Positions 10,428 through 18,702 of a stretch of 64,000 nt of DNA are shown here, piece after piece. The DNA is from Phyllobacterium trifolii. GTDB lineage: Bacteria; Pseudomonadota; Alphaproteobacteria; Rhizobiales; Rhizobiaceae. The notes below the pieces were generated by a model. The model was not told the origin of the DNA, made no database searches, and was given only the letters and a program-made list of their open reading frames with translations. The stretch is taken from positions 310,001 through 374,000 of the forward strand of contig NZ_JACHXN010000003.1 in NCBI RefSeq assembly GCF_014192095.1, written 5' to 3'. Position numbers and translations under genes: made by a program. Numbering within the stretch: position 1 is the stretch's first letter; each line of letters starts with the position of its first letter.

Positions 10428-10645
10428 TCAGCAAGCTTTTGAAAAACGGTCTTGTACTTGTCCATCATTTTGCGTGCGGCTTCCATCTGACGTTCGAACG
10501 AATCGTCAGTAGGCTTCAAAATTATGCCGTCGGCAGTTTGAATGACTTCCAGCTGATCTCCGGCCTTCAGATGGTTCCTCTCAAGCACATCCTTCGGCAG
10601 GATAACCCCTTCCGAATTTCCGATTTTCCTCACGGTTACGTTCAT
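10424..10645 (-). CDS. AbrB/MazE-like antitoxin
   Basis: A 73-residue swapped-hairpin AbrB-type DNA-binding protein: VTVRKIGNSEGVILPKDVL, then HLKAGDQLEVIQTADGIIL, followed by a C-terminal helix (FERQMEAARKMMDKYKTVF) that would wrap around the toxin. It is paired with a Doc toxin instead of the Phd antitoxin of phage P1. As first gene it likely represses its own promoter through the palindromic sequence just upstream. Confidence 0.9.
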   Translation of the reverse strand: MNVTVRKIGNSEGVILPKDVLERNHLKAGDQLEVIQTADGIILKPTDDSFERQMEAARKMMDKYKTVFQKLAE

Positions 10646-10660
10646 GGCCTTAACTCCGAT

Positions 10661-10680
10661 GTTATAACGCGAGGTATAAC
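10661..10680. promoter_or_regulatory. Probable autoregulatory operator of the AbrB-Doc pair
   Basis: Directly upstream of the antitoxin ATG lie GTTATAAC and GGTATAAC separated by four bases. GTTATAAC is a perfect palindrome and the two half elements are near-inverted copies, the layout expected for an AbrB-type antitoxin operator overlapping its promoter. Confidence 0.5.
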
Positions 10681-10717
10681 GTAAGTGTACGACACATACA
10701 AGCTGGAGATTGTGATC

Positions 10718-11710
10718 TTACAGCCAGCCCTTTTTGCGGAAAATCAGGAGCGGGATGACGGCCGAGGCAATCATCAGGGCGATGGCCATGGGATAGCCCC
10801 AGACCTCGTCGAGTTCCGGCATGAAATGGAAGTTCATGCCGTAGATCGATGCGACCAGCGTCGGCGGCATGAAGGCAACAGCGGCGACGGAGAAAATCTT
10901 GATGATGGCGTTTTGCTCAATCGAGATGAGCCCAACCACCGTATCAAGCAGAAAGGTCACCTTGTTGGAAAGGAAATCGACATAGGTGCTCAACGATTGC
11001 GTGTCGCGCTCCAGCGACTTGATCGTGGCCCGTATATCCTTCTTGCTCAGGGTCTCCTCCTGAATGGCGGCCGTATAAACGAGGAGGCGGCTGACGCCAG
11101 CGATGCTTTCCCGAATTTTGGAAAGAAACGCACCTTGAATACCGATATTGTTGAGACTGTCCCTGAAGTTCTTGGTTGTCATCGGCTTGTCATTTTCCGA
11201 ACGCCGGAAGATCGCGTGAGAATTCACATCAATTTCGCCAGCTACACCTTCGAGAATGTCCGCAATCCGGTCCGTTACGGCTTCGATCAATCCCAGCAGA
11301 ATGCTGATGCCGCTGCATTTGGGTGTGATGAGACCGTTCCCCGGTTTGGTCGCGCGGCCAATGAACAGAGTGAACGCCTTCGGCTCGGTATAGCGGACAG
11401 TGACAAGCCGCTTTCCTGTGAGAATGAAAGATACCGGAGCAATACCGTGATGTTTCAATTCGGTAGAGTGCAGGATGGAAGCCGTCAGATATTGCGCGCC
11501 ATTCTCGGCGTAGAAACGGCTGGATTCCTCGATCTCGATCATATCCTCGTGGGTCGGTATGGTCGCCTTGGTCCAGTTCTCAACCTGGACGTCTTCTTCA
11601 TGCGTCGGGTTGATAAGGTCGATCCAGACTGCATTGGGTGGCAGCTCTGCCCCCGCAAGCGCAGCACTGGGCATCAGATAGTCGTCTTGCAGCGCGTAGA
11701 CATAAATCAT
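10718..11710 (-). CDS. corA: CorA-family magnesium/cobalt transporter
   Basis: A 330-residue inner-membrane channel. The large cytoplasmic N-terminal domain ends in a long stalk helix, followed by the signature GMN in SIYGMNFHFMPELDE and two membrane helices (FSVAAVAFMPPTLVASIYG and YPMAIALMIASAVIPLLIF), ending with the basic RKKGWL. The substrate (Mg2+, possibly Ni/Co) is inferred from family. The stop of the upstream mutase gene is one base away from this start, so the gene is probably read from the same transcript. Confidence 0.93.
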   Translation of the reverse strand: MIYVYALQDDYLMPSAALAGAELPPNAVWIDLINPTHEEDVQVENWTKATIPTHEDMIEIEESSRFYAENGAQYLTASILHSTELKHHGIAPVSFILTGKRLVTVRYTEPKAFTLFIGRATKPGNGLITPKCSGISILLGLIEAVTDRIADILEGVAGEIDVNSHAIFRRSENDKPMTTKNFRDSLNNIGIQGAFLSKIRESIAGVSRLLVYTAAIQEETLSKKDIRATIKSLERDTQSLSTYVDFLSNKVTFLLDTVVGLISIEQNAIIKIFSVAAVAFMPPTLVASIYGMNFHFMPELDEVWGYPMAIALMIASAVIPLLIFRKKGWL

Positions 11711-11711
11711 T

Positions 11712-13844
11712 TCACAATGAATCCAGCAAGGTATCGATGAGTTTCTCGGCAGCCTCGCCGATTACAGTGCCGGGCGGGAAAATAGCCGTTGCACCTGCCT
11801 TGAGGATTGCATCGAAGTCCTGCGGCGGTATGACACCGCCAACGATAATAAGAGTATCTTCCCGCTCGCGGCGTTTCAGCGCCTGCTTAAGCTCCGGTAC
11901 AAGTGTGAGATGTCCAGCTGCCAGCGATGATACCCCAACGATATCGACGTTGCTCTCGATGGCGAGGTCGGCAACTTCTTCAGGCGTCTGGAACATGGCG
12001 CCAACAATGACCTCGAATCCGAGATCACCGAAGGCAGTTGCTATGACCTTCTGGCCGCGATCGTGGCCGTCCTGGCCCATCTTTGCGACAAGAATACGAG
12101 GCTTCCTCCCCGTGCGTTTTTCGTAAGCAGCCGCTTTGGCTTCAACGCGGTCTATGACTTCGTTCTTCCCGGCCTCCTTACGGTACACACCGGAAATCGT
12201 GTGGATGTTGGCTACATGCCGCCCATAGGCCTTCTCCAGCGCCAACGAGATCTCGCCGACCGTTGCGCGCGCCCGCGCTGCCTGGATCGCCAGGTCGAGC
12301 AGATTGCCTTTGCCCGCCTTCGCTGCTGCCGTCAGCGCAGACAAGGCTGCATCGACCGCGGCAACGTTGCGTGTTCCCTTCAGCTGCTGCAGCTTGGAAA
12401 GCTGGCGTGCGCGCACTTCCGCGTTGTCGACTTTCAGCACGTCGACTTCCATATCCTCGCTCGGGCGATAGGAGTTGACGCCGATGACCGGTTGCCGGCC
12501 GCTGTCGATACGTGCCTGTGTGCGGGCGGCGGCGGCTTCGATGCGCATCTTCGGAATGCCCTGTTCGATGGCCTTGGCCATGCCGCCCAGCGCTTCGACC
12601 TCGTCGATGTGGGCGAGGGCACGGGCGGCAAGGTCATGCGTGAGCCGCTCGACATAAAATGAGCCGCCCCAGGGATCGATTGCGCGCGTCGTGCCGGACT
12701 CCTTTTGCAAGACCAGCTGTGTGCTGCGGGCAATGTGAGCCGAGTGATCGGTTGGAAGAGCCAGCGCTTCGTCGAACGAATTCGTGTGCAGTGACTGGGT
12801 ATGCCCCTGTGTCGAAGCCATGGCCTCGATCATGGTACGTACTATGTTATTGTAAGGGTCCTGTGCTGTCAGCGACCAGCCCGAGGTTTGCGAATGGGTG
12901 CGCAGCGAGAGCGAACGCTCGTCCTTCGGATTGAAGTTCTTCTTCATCAACGCGGCCCAAAGCAGGCGCGCGGCACGCAGCTTCGCGACTTCCATGAAGA
13001 AATTCATGCCGATCGCCCAGAAGAAGGAGAGGCGCGGTGCAAAACTATCGATGTCCTGACCAGCTGCAACGCCCGCGCGCGCATATTCGATGCCGTCAGC
13101 GATCGTATACGCGAGCTCAAGGTCGGCGGTCGCCCCTGCTTCCTGCATGTGATACCCGGAAATCGAGATCGAATTGAACTTCGGCATGTTTTCCGACGTG
13201 TAGGAAAAGATGTCCGAAACAATCCGCATCGAAGGTTGCGGCGGGTAGATATACGTGTTGCGTACCATGAACTCCTTCAGAATATCGTTCTGAATGGTTC
13301 CGGCGAGCTGCTTCTGGCTGACGCCCTGTTCCTCGGCCGCAACGATGTAGAGCGCGAGAATTGGCAGCACTGCCCCGTTCATGGTCATGGAAACGGTCAT
13401 TTCGCCAAGCGGAATACCGTCGAACAGCTGTTGCATATCGAGAATTGAATCGATGGCGACGCCCGCCATCCCCACGTCGCCTGCGACGCGGGGGTGGTCA
13501 CTGTCATAACCGCGATGGGTGGCGAGATCAAAGGCAACGGAAAGACCTTTCTGGCCGGCGCCAAGATTGCGCCGGTAAAAGGCATTGGATTCCTCGGCTG
13601 TCGAGAAGCCGGCATATTGCCGGATAGTCCAGGGCTGCTGGACATACATCGTCGGGTAGGGACCACGGATGAACGGCGCGGCACCGGGAAAGCTATCGAG
13701 GTGCGGCAGCCCGCGCAGCGCCGCATCGCCATAGGAGCGCTTGACCTGGATACCCTCAGGCGTGATCCAGGCTGCGGCCTCCGGCGTTGGGGCGAGGGGC
13801 TTCGGCTCTTGCCAATCGATCTTCGTGAAGTCCGGAATTCTCAT
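11712..13844 (-). CDS. mutB: Methylmalonyl-CoA mutase, large (alpha) subunit
   Basis: Adenosylcobalamin enzyme that interconverts methylmalonyl-CoA and succinyl-CoA in propionate and branched-chain catabolism. The 711-residue chain has the CoA-binding TIM barrel ([38 protein letters not shown], the [12 protein letters not shown] region) and a C-terminal B12 domain with the base-off His motif GQDGHDRGQ and GGVIPPQD. Start taken one base after the small-subunit stop, at [11 protein letters not shown]; a longer frame (to 13871) would overlap mutA. Confidence 0.95.
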   Translation of the reverse strand: MRIPDFTKIDWQEPKPLAPTPEAAAWITPEGIQVKRSYGDAALRGLPHLDSFPGAAPFIRGPYPTMYVQQPWTIRQYAGFSTAEESNAFYRRNLGAGQKGLSVAFDLATHRGYDSDHPRVAGDVGMAGVAIDSILDMQQLFDGIPLGEMTVSMTMNGAVLPILALYIVAAEEQGVSQKQLAGTIQNDILKEFMVRNTYIYPPQPSMRIVSDIFSYTSENMPKFNSISISGYHMQEAGATADLELAYTIADGIEYARAGVAAGQDIDSFAPRLSFFWAIGMNFFMEVAKLRAARLLWAALMKKNFNPKDERSLSLRTHSQTSGWSLTAQDPYNNIVRTMIEAMASTQGHTQSLHTNSFDEALALPTDHSAHIARSTQLVLQKESGTTRAIDPWGGSFYVERLTHDLAARALAHIDEVEALGGMAKAIEQGIPKMRIEAAAARTQARIDSGRQPVIGVNSYRPSEDMEVDVLKVDNAEVRARQLSKLQQLKGTRNVAAVDAALSALTAAAKAGKGNLLDLAIQAARARATVGEISLALEKAYGRHVANIHTISGVYRKEAGKNEVIDRVEAKAAAYEKRTGRKPRILVAKMGQDGHDRGQKVIATAFGDLGFEVIVGAMFQTPEEVADLAIESNVDIVGVSSLAAGHLTLVPELKQALKRREREDTLIIVGGVIPPQDFDAILKAGATAIFPPGTVIGEAAEKLIDTLLDSL

Positions 13845-13845
13845 T

Positions 13846-15288
13846 TTATTTTGGGGCCTGCAAGGTTTCATCGATGCGCGGGAAGGTTAGCGGTTCGCAA
13901 TGAACGACGCCATCCGTCGGCAAAGGCATGTGGGGTGCATCAAGCACGGTGACCGGCCGTTCTTGCCGAGCAGGGAAGAGCGTCGTACCCACGATGGCGC
14001 GTTTGCCGGAACGGTATTCCTCTGTTCGGGCATTCCGGGCTGCAATGATACGGGCCTGGAACTTGCCATCAACAAGGCTTTGTAGAATGCCGCCATCATG
14101 TTCAAGCGCCTGAAATTCCTTCCATGCCGCCTCGCACAGATTCTCCGTCAGACTTTCCACCGCACCTGAACCGCAAGCCGGATCGGCAACGAAGGCCAGC
14201 TTGCTTTCTTCCGCAATGACAAGCTGTGTGTTGCGGGCGAGACGCCGTGCAAAGGCATCAGGCAAGCCATGGGCGATCGTATGGGGCAAAACCGCAATCG
14301 AATCTGCACCGCCGGCAGCTGCAGCGAAGCCTGCAATCGTGTTACGCAATATATTGGTTTCGGGATCGAGCCTCGTGATCATACGGTACGATGTTTCGGC
14401 ATGGATCGTTGCCTGCGAGGGGCGCATGCTGCCGCAAGCCTCCTGCAAACGCGCCCACAGACGCCGTAACGCACGGACCTTGGCCATCGAAACGAACTGA
14501 TCCTGGTCGACCGAAAGTGCAAAACCGATGTGTGGAGCAGCGTAGACGATGGGCTGACGCGCCTCTTCGAACAGCCGGAAATGACCAGTGGTGATGGACA
14601 ACATCGCACCGAGCTCCTGTGCCTCGGTGGCACCTGCATTGTGATAGACGCGGCCGTCCGCCTCAAGCACGATTCCAGGCAGATCGGATGAGAAAAAGCC
14701 CGAAAGCGATTGTGGCAGCGAGGCTTTCAGCGCTGCAAGGCTCATGCGCAGACGGCCTGTCCCCGCCAGAGTGGCGGCGGGATCGATGCCAAGCGAGAAG
14801 CTCAGCGTCTTCGGATTGACATCCCGGGGACGCATGTAATCCACGAACCAGTCGGCACAGGCACGGCTTTTCGGATGCACGTCCATGCGCAGATGGATCA
14901 TGTCGAGATGAACACCGTAGAGCACCTTGTCGACCGCATCACGCGTCGAGGGGAGGCCATAGCCGAAAGCATTCGGGGCGCCCTCGAATACCAGAGCAAT
15001 GCCGGTGGCTCCGTTTTCCAGTTCCTCCAACAGCTGCCTGTTGGCACGAACCGGATCCGGATCATCGATCCGCTGGACGATATGCCAAGGCTTCGAGGGA
15101 TTTTTTCGCGGGGTCAGCAGCGCGTTGCGGCGGCGTTCATAGAGAGGTTCGATGGCGATAGCATCGTCTGTCTTCGAGATCAGGGATTCATCGAAATCCA
15201 CGCCTTTTAGGGCTTTTTGCGCAAGTTTAACCCAGCCATCCCGGTCAATCGGCGCAAATTCAGTTTGCTTGAGCAGTGACGCGTCCAT
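13846..15288 (-). CDS. mutA: Methylmalonyl-CoA mutase, small (beta) subunit
   Basis: A 480-residue homologue of the mutase barrel that lacks a cobalamin-binding domain altogether: it ends [11 protein letters not shown] just where a B12 domain would begin. In heterodimeric mutases this chain is structural. Barrel blocks are recognisable ([69 protein letters not shown]). First gene of a mutA-mutB-corA run; a divergent SDR gene lies upstream. No B12-less paralogue elsewhere in the window. Confidence 0.9.
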   Translation of the reverse strand: MDASLLKQTEFAPIDRDGWVKLAQKALKGVDFDESLISKTDDAIAIEPLYERRRNALLTPRKNPSKPWHIVQRIDDPDPVRANRQLLEELENGATGIALVFEGAPNAFGYGLPSTRDAVDKVLYGVHLDMIHLRMDVHPKSRACADWFVDYMRPRDVNPKTLSFSLGIDPAATLAGTGRLRMSLAALKASLPQSLSGFFSSDLPGIVLEADGRVYHNAGATEAQELGAMLSITTGHFRLFEEARQPIVYAAPHIGFALSVDQDQFVSMAKVRALRRLWARLQEACGSMRPSQATIHAETSYRMITRLDPETNILRNTIAGFAAAAGGADSIAVLPHTIAHGLPDAFARRLARNTQLVIAEESKLAFVADPACGSGAVESLTENLCEAAWKEFQALEHDGGILQSLVDGKFQARIIAARNARTEEYRSGKRAIVGTTLFPARQERPVTVLDAPHMPLPTDGVVHCEPLTFPRIDETLQAPK

Positions 15289-15475
15289 GCTTTCTCCCTG
15301 TTGCGCGCATTCTTTTCGCGACTTTAGGAGGAGTCATGCTGCTTCGCAACAAAGCAAAGTGCCGCTGGCGCAACTTATTGAAAACACCCAATTTTTCGTC
15401 GTGTCTGGTTTCGGGTGGCTGGAGCGGAGCGGGCGTGAAAGGCTGGTGTCAAGTTTAACGCGAAAGGTCAAAACA

Positions 15476-16240
15476 ATGAACATGCTATTGGGAAAGACGG
15501 CCATCGTGACCGGCGCGAGTTCTGGCATCGGTTATGAAACAGCAAGGCTTTTTGCTGCCGAAGGCGCGAATGTCATCGTGGCCGCAAGACGCCAGCGTGA
15601 GCTTGACAAGTTGGTCGCGGCGATCGAATCGGACGGTGGAAAAGCCATCGCTCTGGCCGGTGACGTCCGTGATGAAGCCTATGCCAAGTCATTGGTTGAA
15701 TTGGCGGAAAGCTCCTTTGGCGGGCTTGACATCGCCTTCAACAATGCTGGCACAAATGGAGAAATGGGACCGACGCCGGACGTCTCGTTCGAGGGCTGGA
15801 ACGAGGCGCTGAACGTCAATCTGACGGGCGCTTTTCTCGGAGCGAAATATCAGATCCCTGCGATGCAGAGACGAGGCGGTGGCTCGCTGATCTTCACTTC
15901 GACCTTTGTCGGCCACACGGTGGGAATGCCGGGCACCGCGGCCTATGCCGCCAGCAAGGCAGGAGTCATCGGCCTGATGAAGACGCTCGCCGCAGAGCTT
16001 GGTCCACAAGGGATCAGAGTGAATGCGATTCTGCCAGGCGGAACCGCAACCAGCATGGCGGAGGCCTGGGTCGATACGCCGGAGAAGCTTGCTTTTGTTG
16101 AGGGATTACATGCGCTTAAGCGACGGGCAGCGCCTGAAGAAATCGCCAGGTCAGTGCTCTATCTCGCGTCCGATGCGTCGAGTTTTACCACGGGCTCGGC
16201 AATGCTGGTGGACGGCGGCGTCTCGATCAACCGGACCTGA
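15476..16240 (+). CDS. SDR-family oxidoreductase
   Basis: A 254-residue classical short-chain dehydrogenase: NAD(P) motif TGASSGIG at residues 12-19, NNAG, and the Tyr-Lys pair in AAYAASKAG, ending with the usual SAMLVDGGVSIN. Substrate is unknown; it resembles the 3-oxoacyl-ACP-reductase/glucose-dehydrogenase type. The frame is open upstream but the ATG here has an AGG motif at suitable distance. Divergent from mutAB, which might hint at acyl-CoA metabolism, but no more than that. Confidence 0.88.
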   Translation: MNMLLGKTAIVTGASSGIGYETARLFAAEGANVIVAARRQRELDKLVAAIESDGGKAIALAGDVRDEAYAKSLVELAESSFGGLDIAFNNAGTNGEMGPTPDVSFEGWNEALNVNLTGAFLGAKYQIPAMQRRGGGSLIFTSTFVGHTVGMPGTAAYAASKAGVIGLMKTLAAELGPQGIRVNAILPGGTATSMAEAWVDTPEKLAFVEGLHALKRRAAPEEIARSVLYLASDASSFTTGSAMLVDGGVSINRT

Positions 16241-16247
16241 AAACAAA

Positions 16248-16270
16248 ACCGCGCGCCGAAAAGCGCGCGC
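16248..16270 (-). terminator. Rho-independent terminator of the 16294 gene
   Basis: GCGCGC arms (16251-16256 and 16263-16268) form a hairpin; read on the minus strand it is followed by GGTTTTGTTTT. It lies between two convergent genes and probably stops the minus-strand one. Confidence 0.6.
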
Positions 16271-16293
16271 TCAGGATCGGCGATGAGGCCGGT

Positions 16294-16659
16294 TTAAACG
16301 AACTGGCTCAGACCCGGAATGGAATTCACCACCTCGTCGACTGGCCCGCTGCCGGCTTTTTCACGAGCAAAAGCAATGGTTTCCTTGGAAATGCCGGTGA
16401 TTTCGCCCATGCCGAGGCCAATACCCATCAGCTTGGAACCGAGGCCCATGACGCCCGGCATCAGGCCGGAAAGTCCGCCGCCGCTGTTGTTGGCTTCGGC
16501 AATGGCAGCTTCAGCGCCGGGAACGCCGGCAATCAACTGGTCAACCTTGTCGGCTGGCGCTTCTTTCTGCAGGAATGCCAGAATGAGACCGACAGCCTTG
16601 CGAGCCGTGTCCGGATCGGTACCGACATTGGCGGAAATACGCGCGATAAGTTCATCCAT
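16294..16659 (-). CDS. Small uncharacterised protein (DUF2267/DUF2780-like)
   Basis: A 121-residue protein without signal peptide. The N-terminal half is helical (MDELIARISANVGTDPDTARKAVGLILAFLQ), the middle is a glycine-rich hydrophobic stretch (GGGLSGLMPGVMGLGSKLMGIGLGMGEITG), and the C-terminus is helical again. The pattern helix / AGVPGAEAAI / Gly-rich / helix recalls DUF2267- or DUF2780-type proteins, but I cannot decide between them and no function is known. Its promoter would lie in the AT-rich gap behind it. Confidence 0.7.
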   Translation of the reverse strand: MDELIARISANVGTDPDTARKAVGLILAFLQKEAPADKVDQLIAGVPGAEAAIAEANNSGGGLSGLMPGVMGLGSKLMGIGLGMGEITGISKETIAFAREKAGSGPVDEVVNSIPGLSQFV

Positions 16660-16986
16660 AGTTCTATCTCCCGTCTGATATGAATTACGTTTACGTAATA
16701 TGCGGGAATATTCCTCCGCACAAGCTCTAAGTCAATTTGGATCATTCTCTCAACCTCGTACAATCAAATTGCAATCGGGCGATGAAATTCCTGCGCCAGA
16801 TTCGCACTTTCTTGCATGGGAACACGTAAGTCTTGTGCAGGAATCGTATTTTTCTGTTCCATTTGCATTCCGGAATTTGCCGGGCATCGGCAATTTTCCA
16901 GAGACGATAAAGCCTTGGCCATTGTCGCGTGGAGTTTGGCTGTTTATACCGTGGATAAAGTGACCGTCGCGACGAGGACGAACGAC
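16660..16986. other. AT-rich intergenic region between divergent genes
   Basis: About 330 bases more AT-rich than the flanking genes. It contains a TTACGTAAACGTAA-like palindromic stretch near 16687-16700 (on the minus strand) that could be an operator for the small gene. No coding sequence that looks real; short open frames here have no homology I recognise. Confidence 0.4.
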
Positions 16987-18516
16987 ATGGCCGATGACAG
17001 TATTTTCCTTGGTGCAAGCCGCAAGCCCGACGATACCTATCAGCAGGCGGAATCTTTGCTGCTGAAATTCGGCAACCGGCATGGCCTGGTCACTGGCGCA
17101 ACCGGTACGGGTAAGACGGTCACGCTACAAGTACTGGCTGAAGGCTTTTCGAAAGCTGGCGTTCCGGTTTTCTGCGCCGACATCAAAGGCGATCTTTCGG
17201 GCATCGGCGCCAAGGGCGACGACAAGGATTTTCTCGTCAAGCGCGCCGCCGACGTCAAACTCGATCCTTACGAGCATTCTGCCTCACCGGTGATCTTCTG
17301 GGATATTTTCGGCGAGCAGGGACACCCGATCCGCGCCACCATTTCGGAAATGGGTCCCTTGCTGCTCTCGCGCCTGATGAACCTGACGGAAGCGCAGGAA
17401 GGCGTCTTGAACATTGCCTTCAAGATCGCCGACGAGGAGGGGCTGCTCCTCCTCGACATGAAGGATCTGCAGTCGCTGCTGGTCAATATCGCGGAACGTG
17501 CCGAAGAAATCTCTGCCCGCTATGGCAATGTCACGAAGCCTTCGGTCGGTGCGATCCAGCGCTCGCTCCTGGTGCTGGAACAACAGGGCGGCACGAAATT
17601 CTTCGGCGAACCGGCGCTGAAGATCGCTGACATCATGCGCACGGACACAAATGGCCGCGGTCTGGTCAGCGTCCTTGCGGCCGACAAGCTGATGATGAAC
17701 CCGCGGCTCTATTCGACGTTCCTGCTCTGGCTGTTGTCGGAACTTTTCGAAGAGCTGCCGGAAATCGGCGATCCGGAAAAGCCGCGCCTGGTCTTCTTCT
17801 TCGACGAGGCGCACCTGCTCTTCAACGAAGCGCCGAAAGCGTTGCTGACCCGCGTCGAGCAGGTGGTGCGCCTGATCCGCTCCAAGGGCGTCGGCGTGTT
17901 CTTCATTTCGCAAAACCCGCTGGATGTGCCGGAAACGGTGCTGGCGCAGCTCGGCAACCGCGTGCAACATGCGCTGCGGGCCTACACGCCGCGCGAGCAG
18001 AATGCGGTGAAGACCGCAGCCGACACCTTCCGTGCCAATCCGACCTTCAATACGTTCGAAGCGATCACCAATCTTGCCACCGGCGAGGCGCTGGTTTCGA
18101 CGCTGGCCGACAAGGGCGTTCCCTCCATGGTGCAGCGGACATTGATCCGCCCGCCGGCAGGACGCATCGGGCCGCTGACCAGCGACGAGCGTCAGACACT
18201 GATCAATGCGAGCCCGGTCGCTGGCCTCTATGACGAGATGGTCGACCGCGAATCCGCCTATGAGCTTTTGCAGAAGAAGGCGGCGCAGACAAAGACCGAA
18301 GCGGAGGCGGCGCAGGAGGCCAGTGCCGATAGCACGGGCGGTTGGCGGCTGCCCGATTTCCTCGGCGGCGAACCGAAGACCGGCCCGCGTGGAGGCCAGG
18401 TGAGAGGCCGCCAGACCGTGGCGGAAGCGGCGATGAAATCCGTCGTCCGCTCCGTCGGGGGGTCGCTGGGCCGCGCGCTGGTGCGCGGGATATTGGGTAG
18501 CCTGAGCCGACGGTGA
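16987..18516 (+). CDS. HerA-like ATPase (DUF853/YjgR family)
   Basis: A 509-residue P-loop ATPase of the HerA/FtsK superfamily. Walker A is GATGTGKT (37-44), Walker B RLVFFFDEAHLLF, and the QNPLDVPETVLAQLGNRVQHALRAYTPREQ segment is the YjgR/DUF853 signature. The C-terminus is basic (RSVGGSLGRALVRGILGSLSRR). The cellular role of YjgR proteins is unknown. The chosen ATG follows a GAGGA motif; the frame is open further upstream but that part is AT-rich and unlike the family. Confidence 0.9.
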   Translation: MADDSIFLGASRKPDDTYQQAESLLLKFGNRHGLVTGATGTGKTVTLQVLAEGFSKAGVPVFCADIKGDLSGIGAKGDDKDFLVKRAADVKLDPYEHSASPVIFWDIFGEQGHPIRATISEMGPLLLSRLMNLTEAQEGVLNIAFKIADEEGLLLLDMKDLQSLLVNIAERAEEISARYGNVTKPSVGAIQRSLLVLEQQGGTKFFGEPALKIADIMRTDTNGRGLVSVLAADKLMMNPRLYSTFLLWLLSELFEELPEIGDPEKPRLVFFFDEAHLLFNEAPKALLTRVEQVVRLIRSKGVGVFFISQNPLDVPETVLAQLGNRVQHALRAYTPREQNAVKTAADTFRANPTFNTFEAITNLATGEALVSTLADKGVPSMVQRTLIRPPAGRIGPLTSDERQTLINASPVAGLYDEMVDRESAYELLQKKAAQTKTEAEAAQEASADSTGGWRLPDFLGGEPKTGPRGGQVRGRQTVAEAAMKSVVRSVGGSLGRALVRGILGSLSRR

Positions 18517-18539
18517 GCGCCGGTCTGCAATTTTCACGA

Positions 18540-18556
18540 TTAGACTGTCAATCTAA
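18540..18556. promoter_or_regulatory. Small dyad upstream of the autotransporter
   Basis: TTAGA and TCTAA frame CTGTCAA, a dyad of the size bound by TetR-type repressors, in the 186-base gap before the autotransporter gene. Whether it acts on that gene is a guess. Confidence 0.25.
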
Positions 18557-18702
18557 CAACCTGAAATTGTGTGTTTTTTTGCAACATGCATATTAATTAA
18601 CCGTGCCTCGAATTCAGGCAGTTGACACAACGGCATACAACCGCAAAATCTGCCAGCTATTATTGCACTTCATATTGCCTGATTTTTTAAAGGACGCTTT
18701 TC

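Noticed and set aside
10685-11740. 351-codon plus-strand frame opposite corA
   Set aside because: Shadow of corA codon usage; composition is arginine-rich without domains.
17284-18537. 417-codon minus-strand frame opposite the HerA-like ATPase gene
   Set aside because: Arg/Gln/Leu-rich shadow frame typical of GC-rich codon bias.
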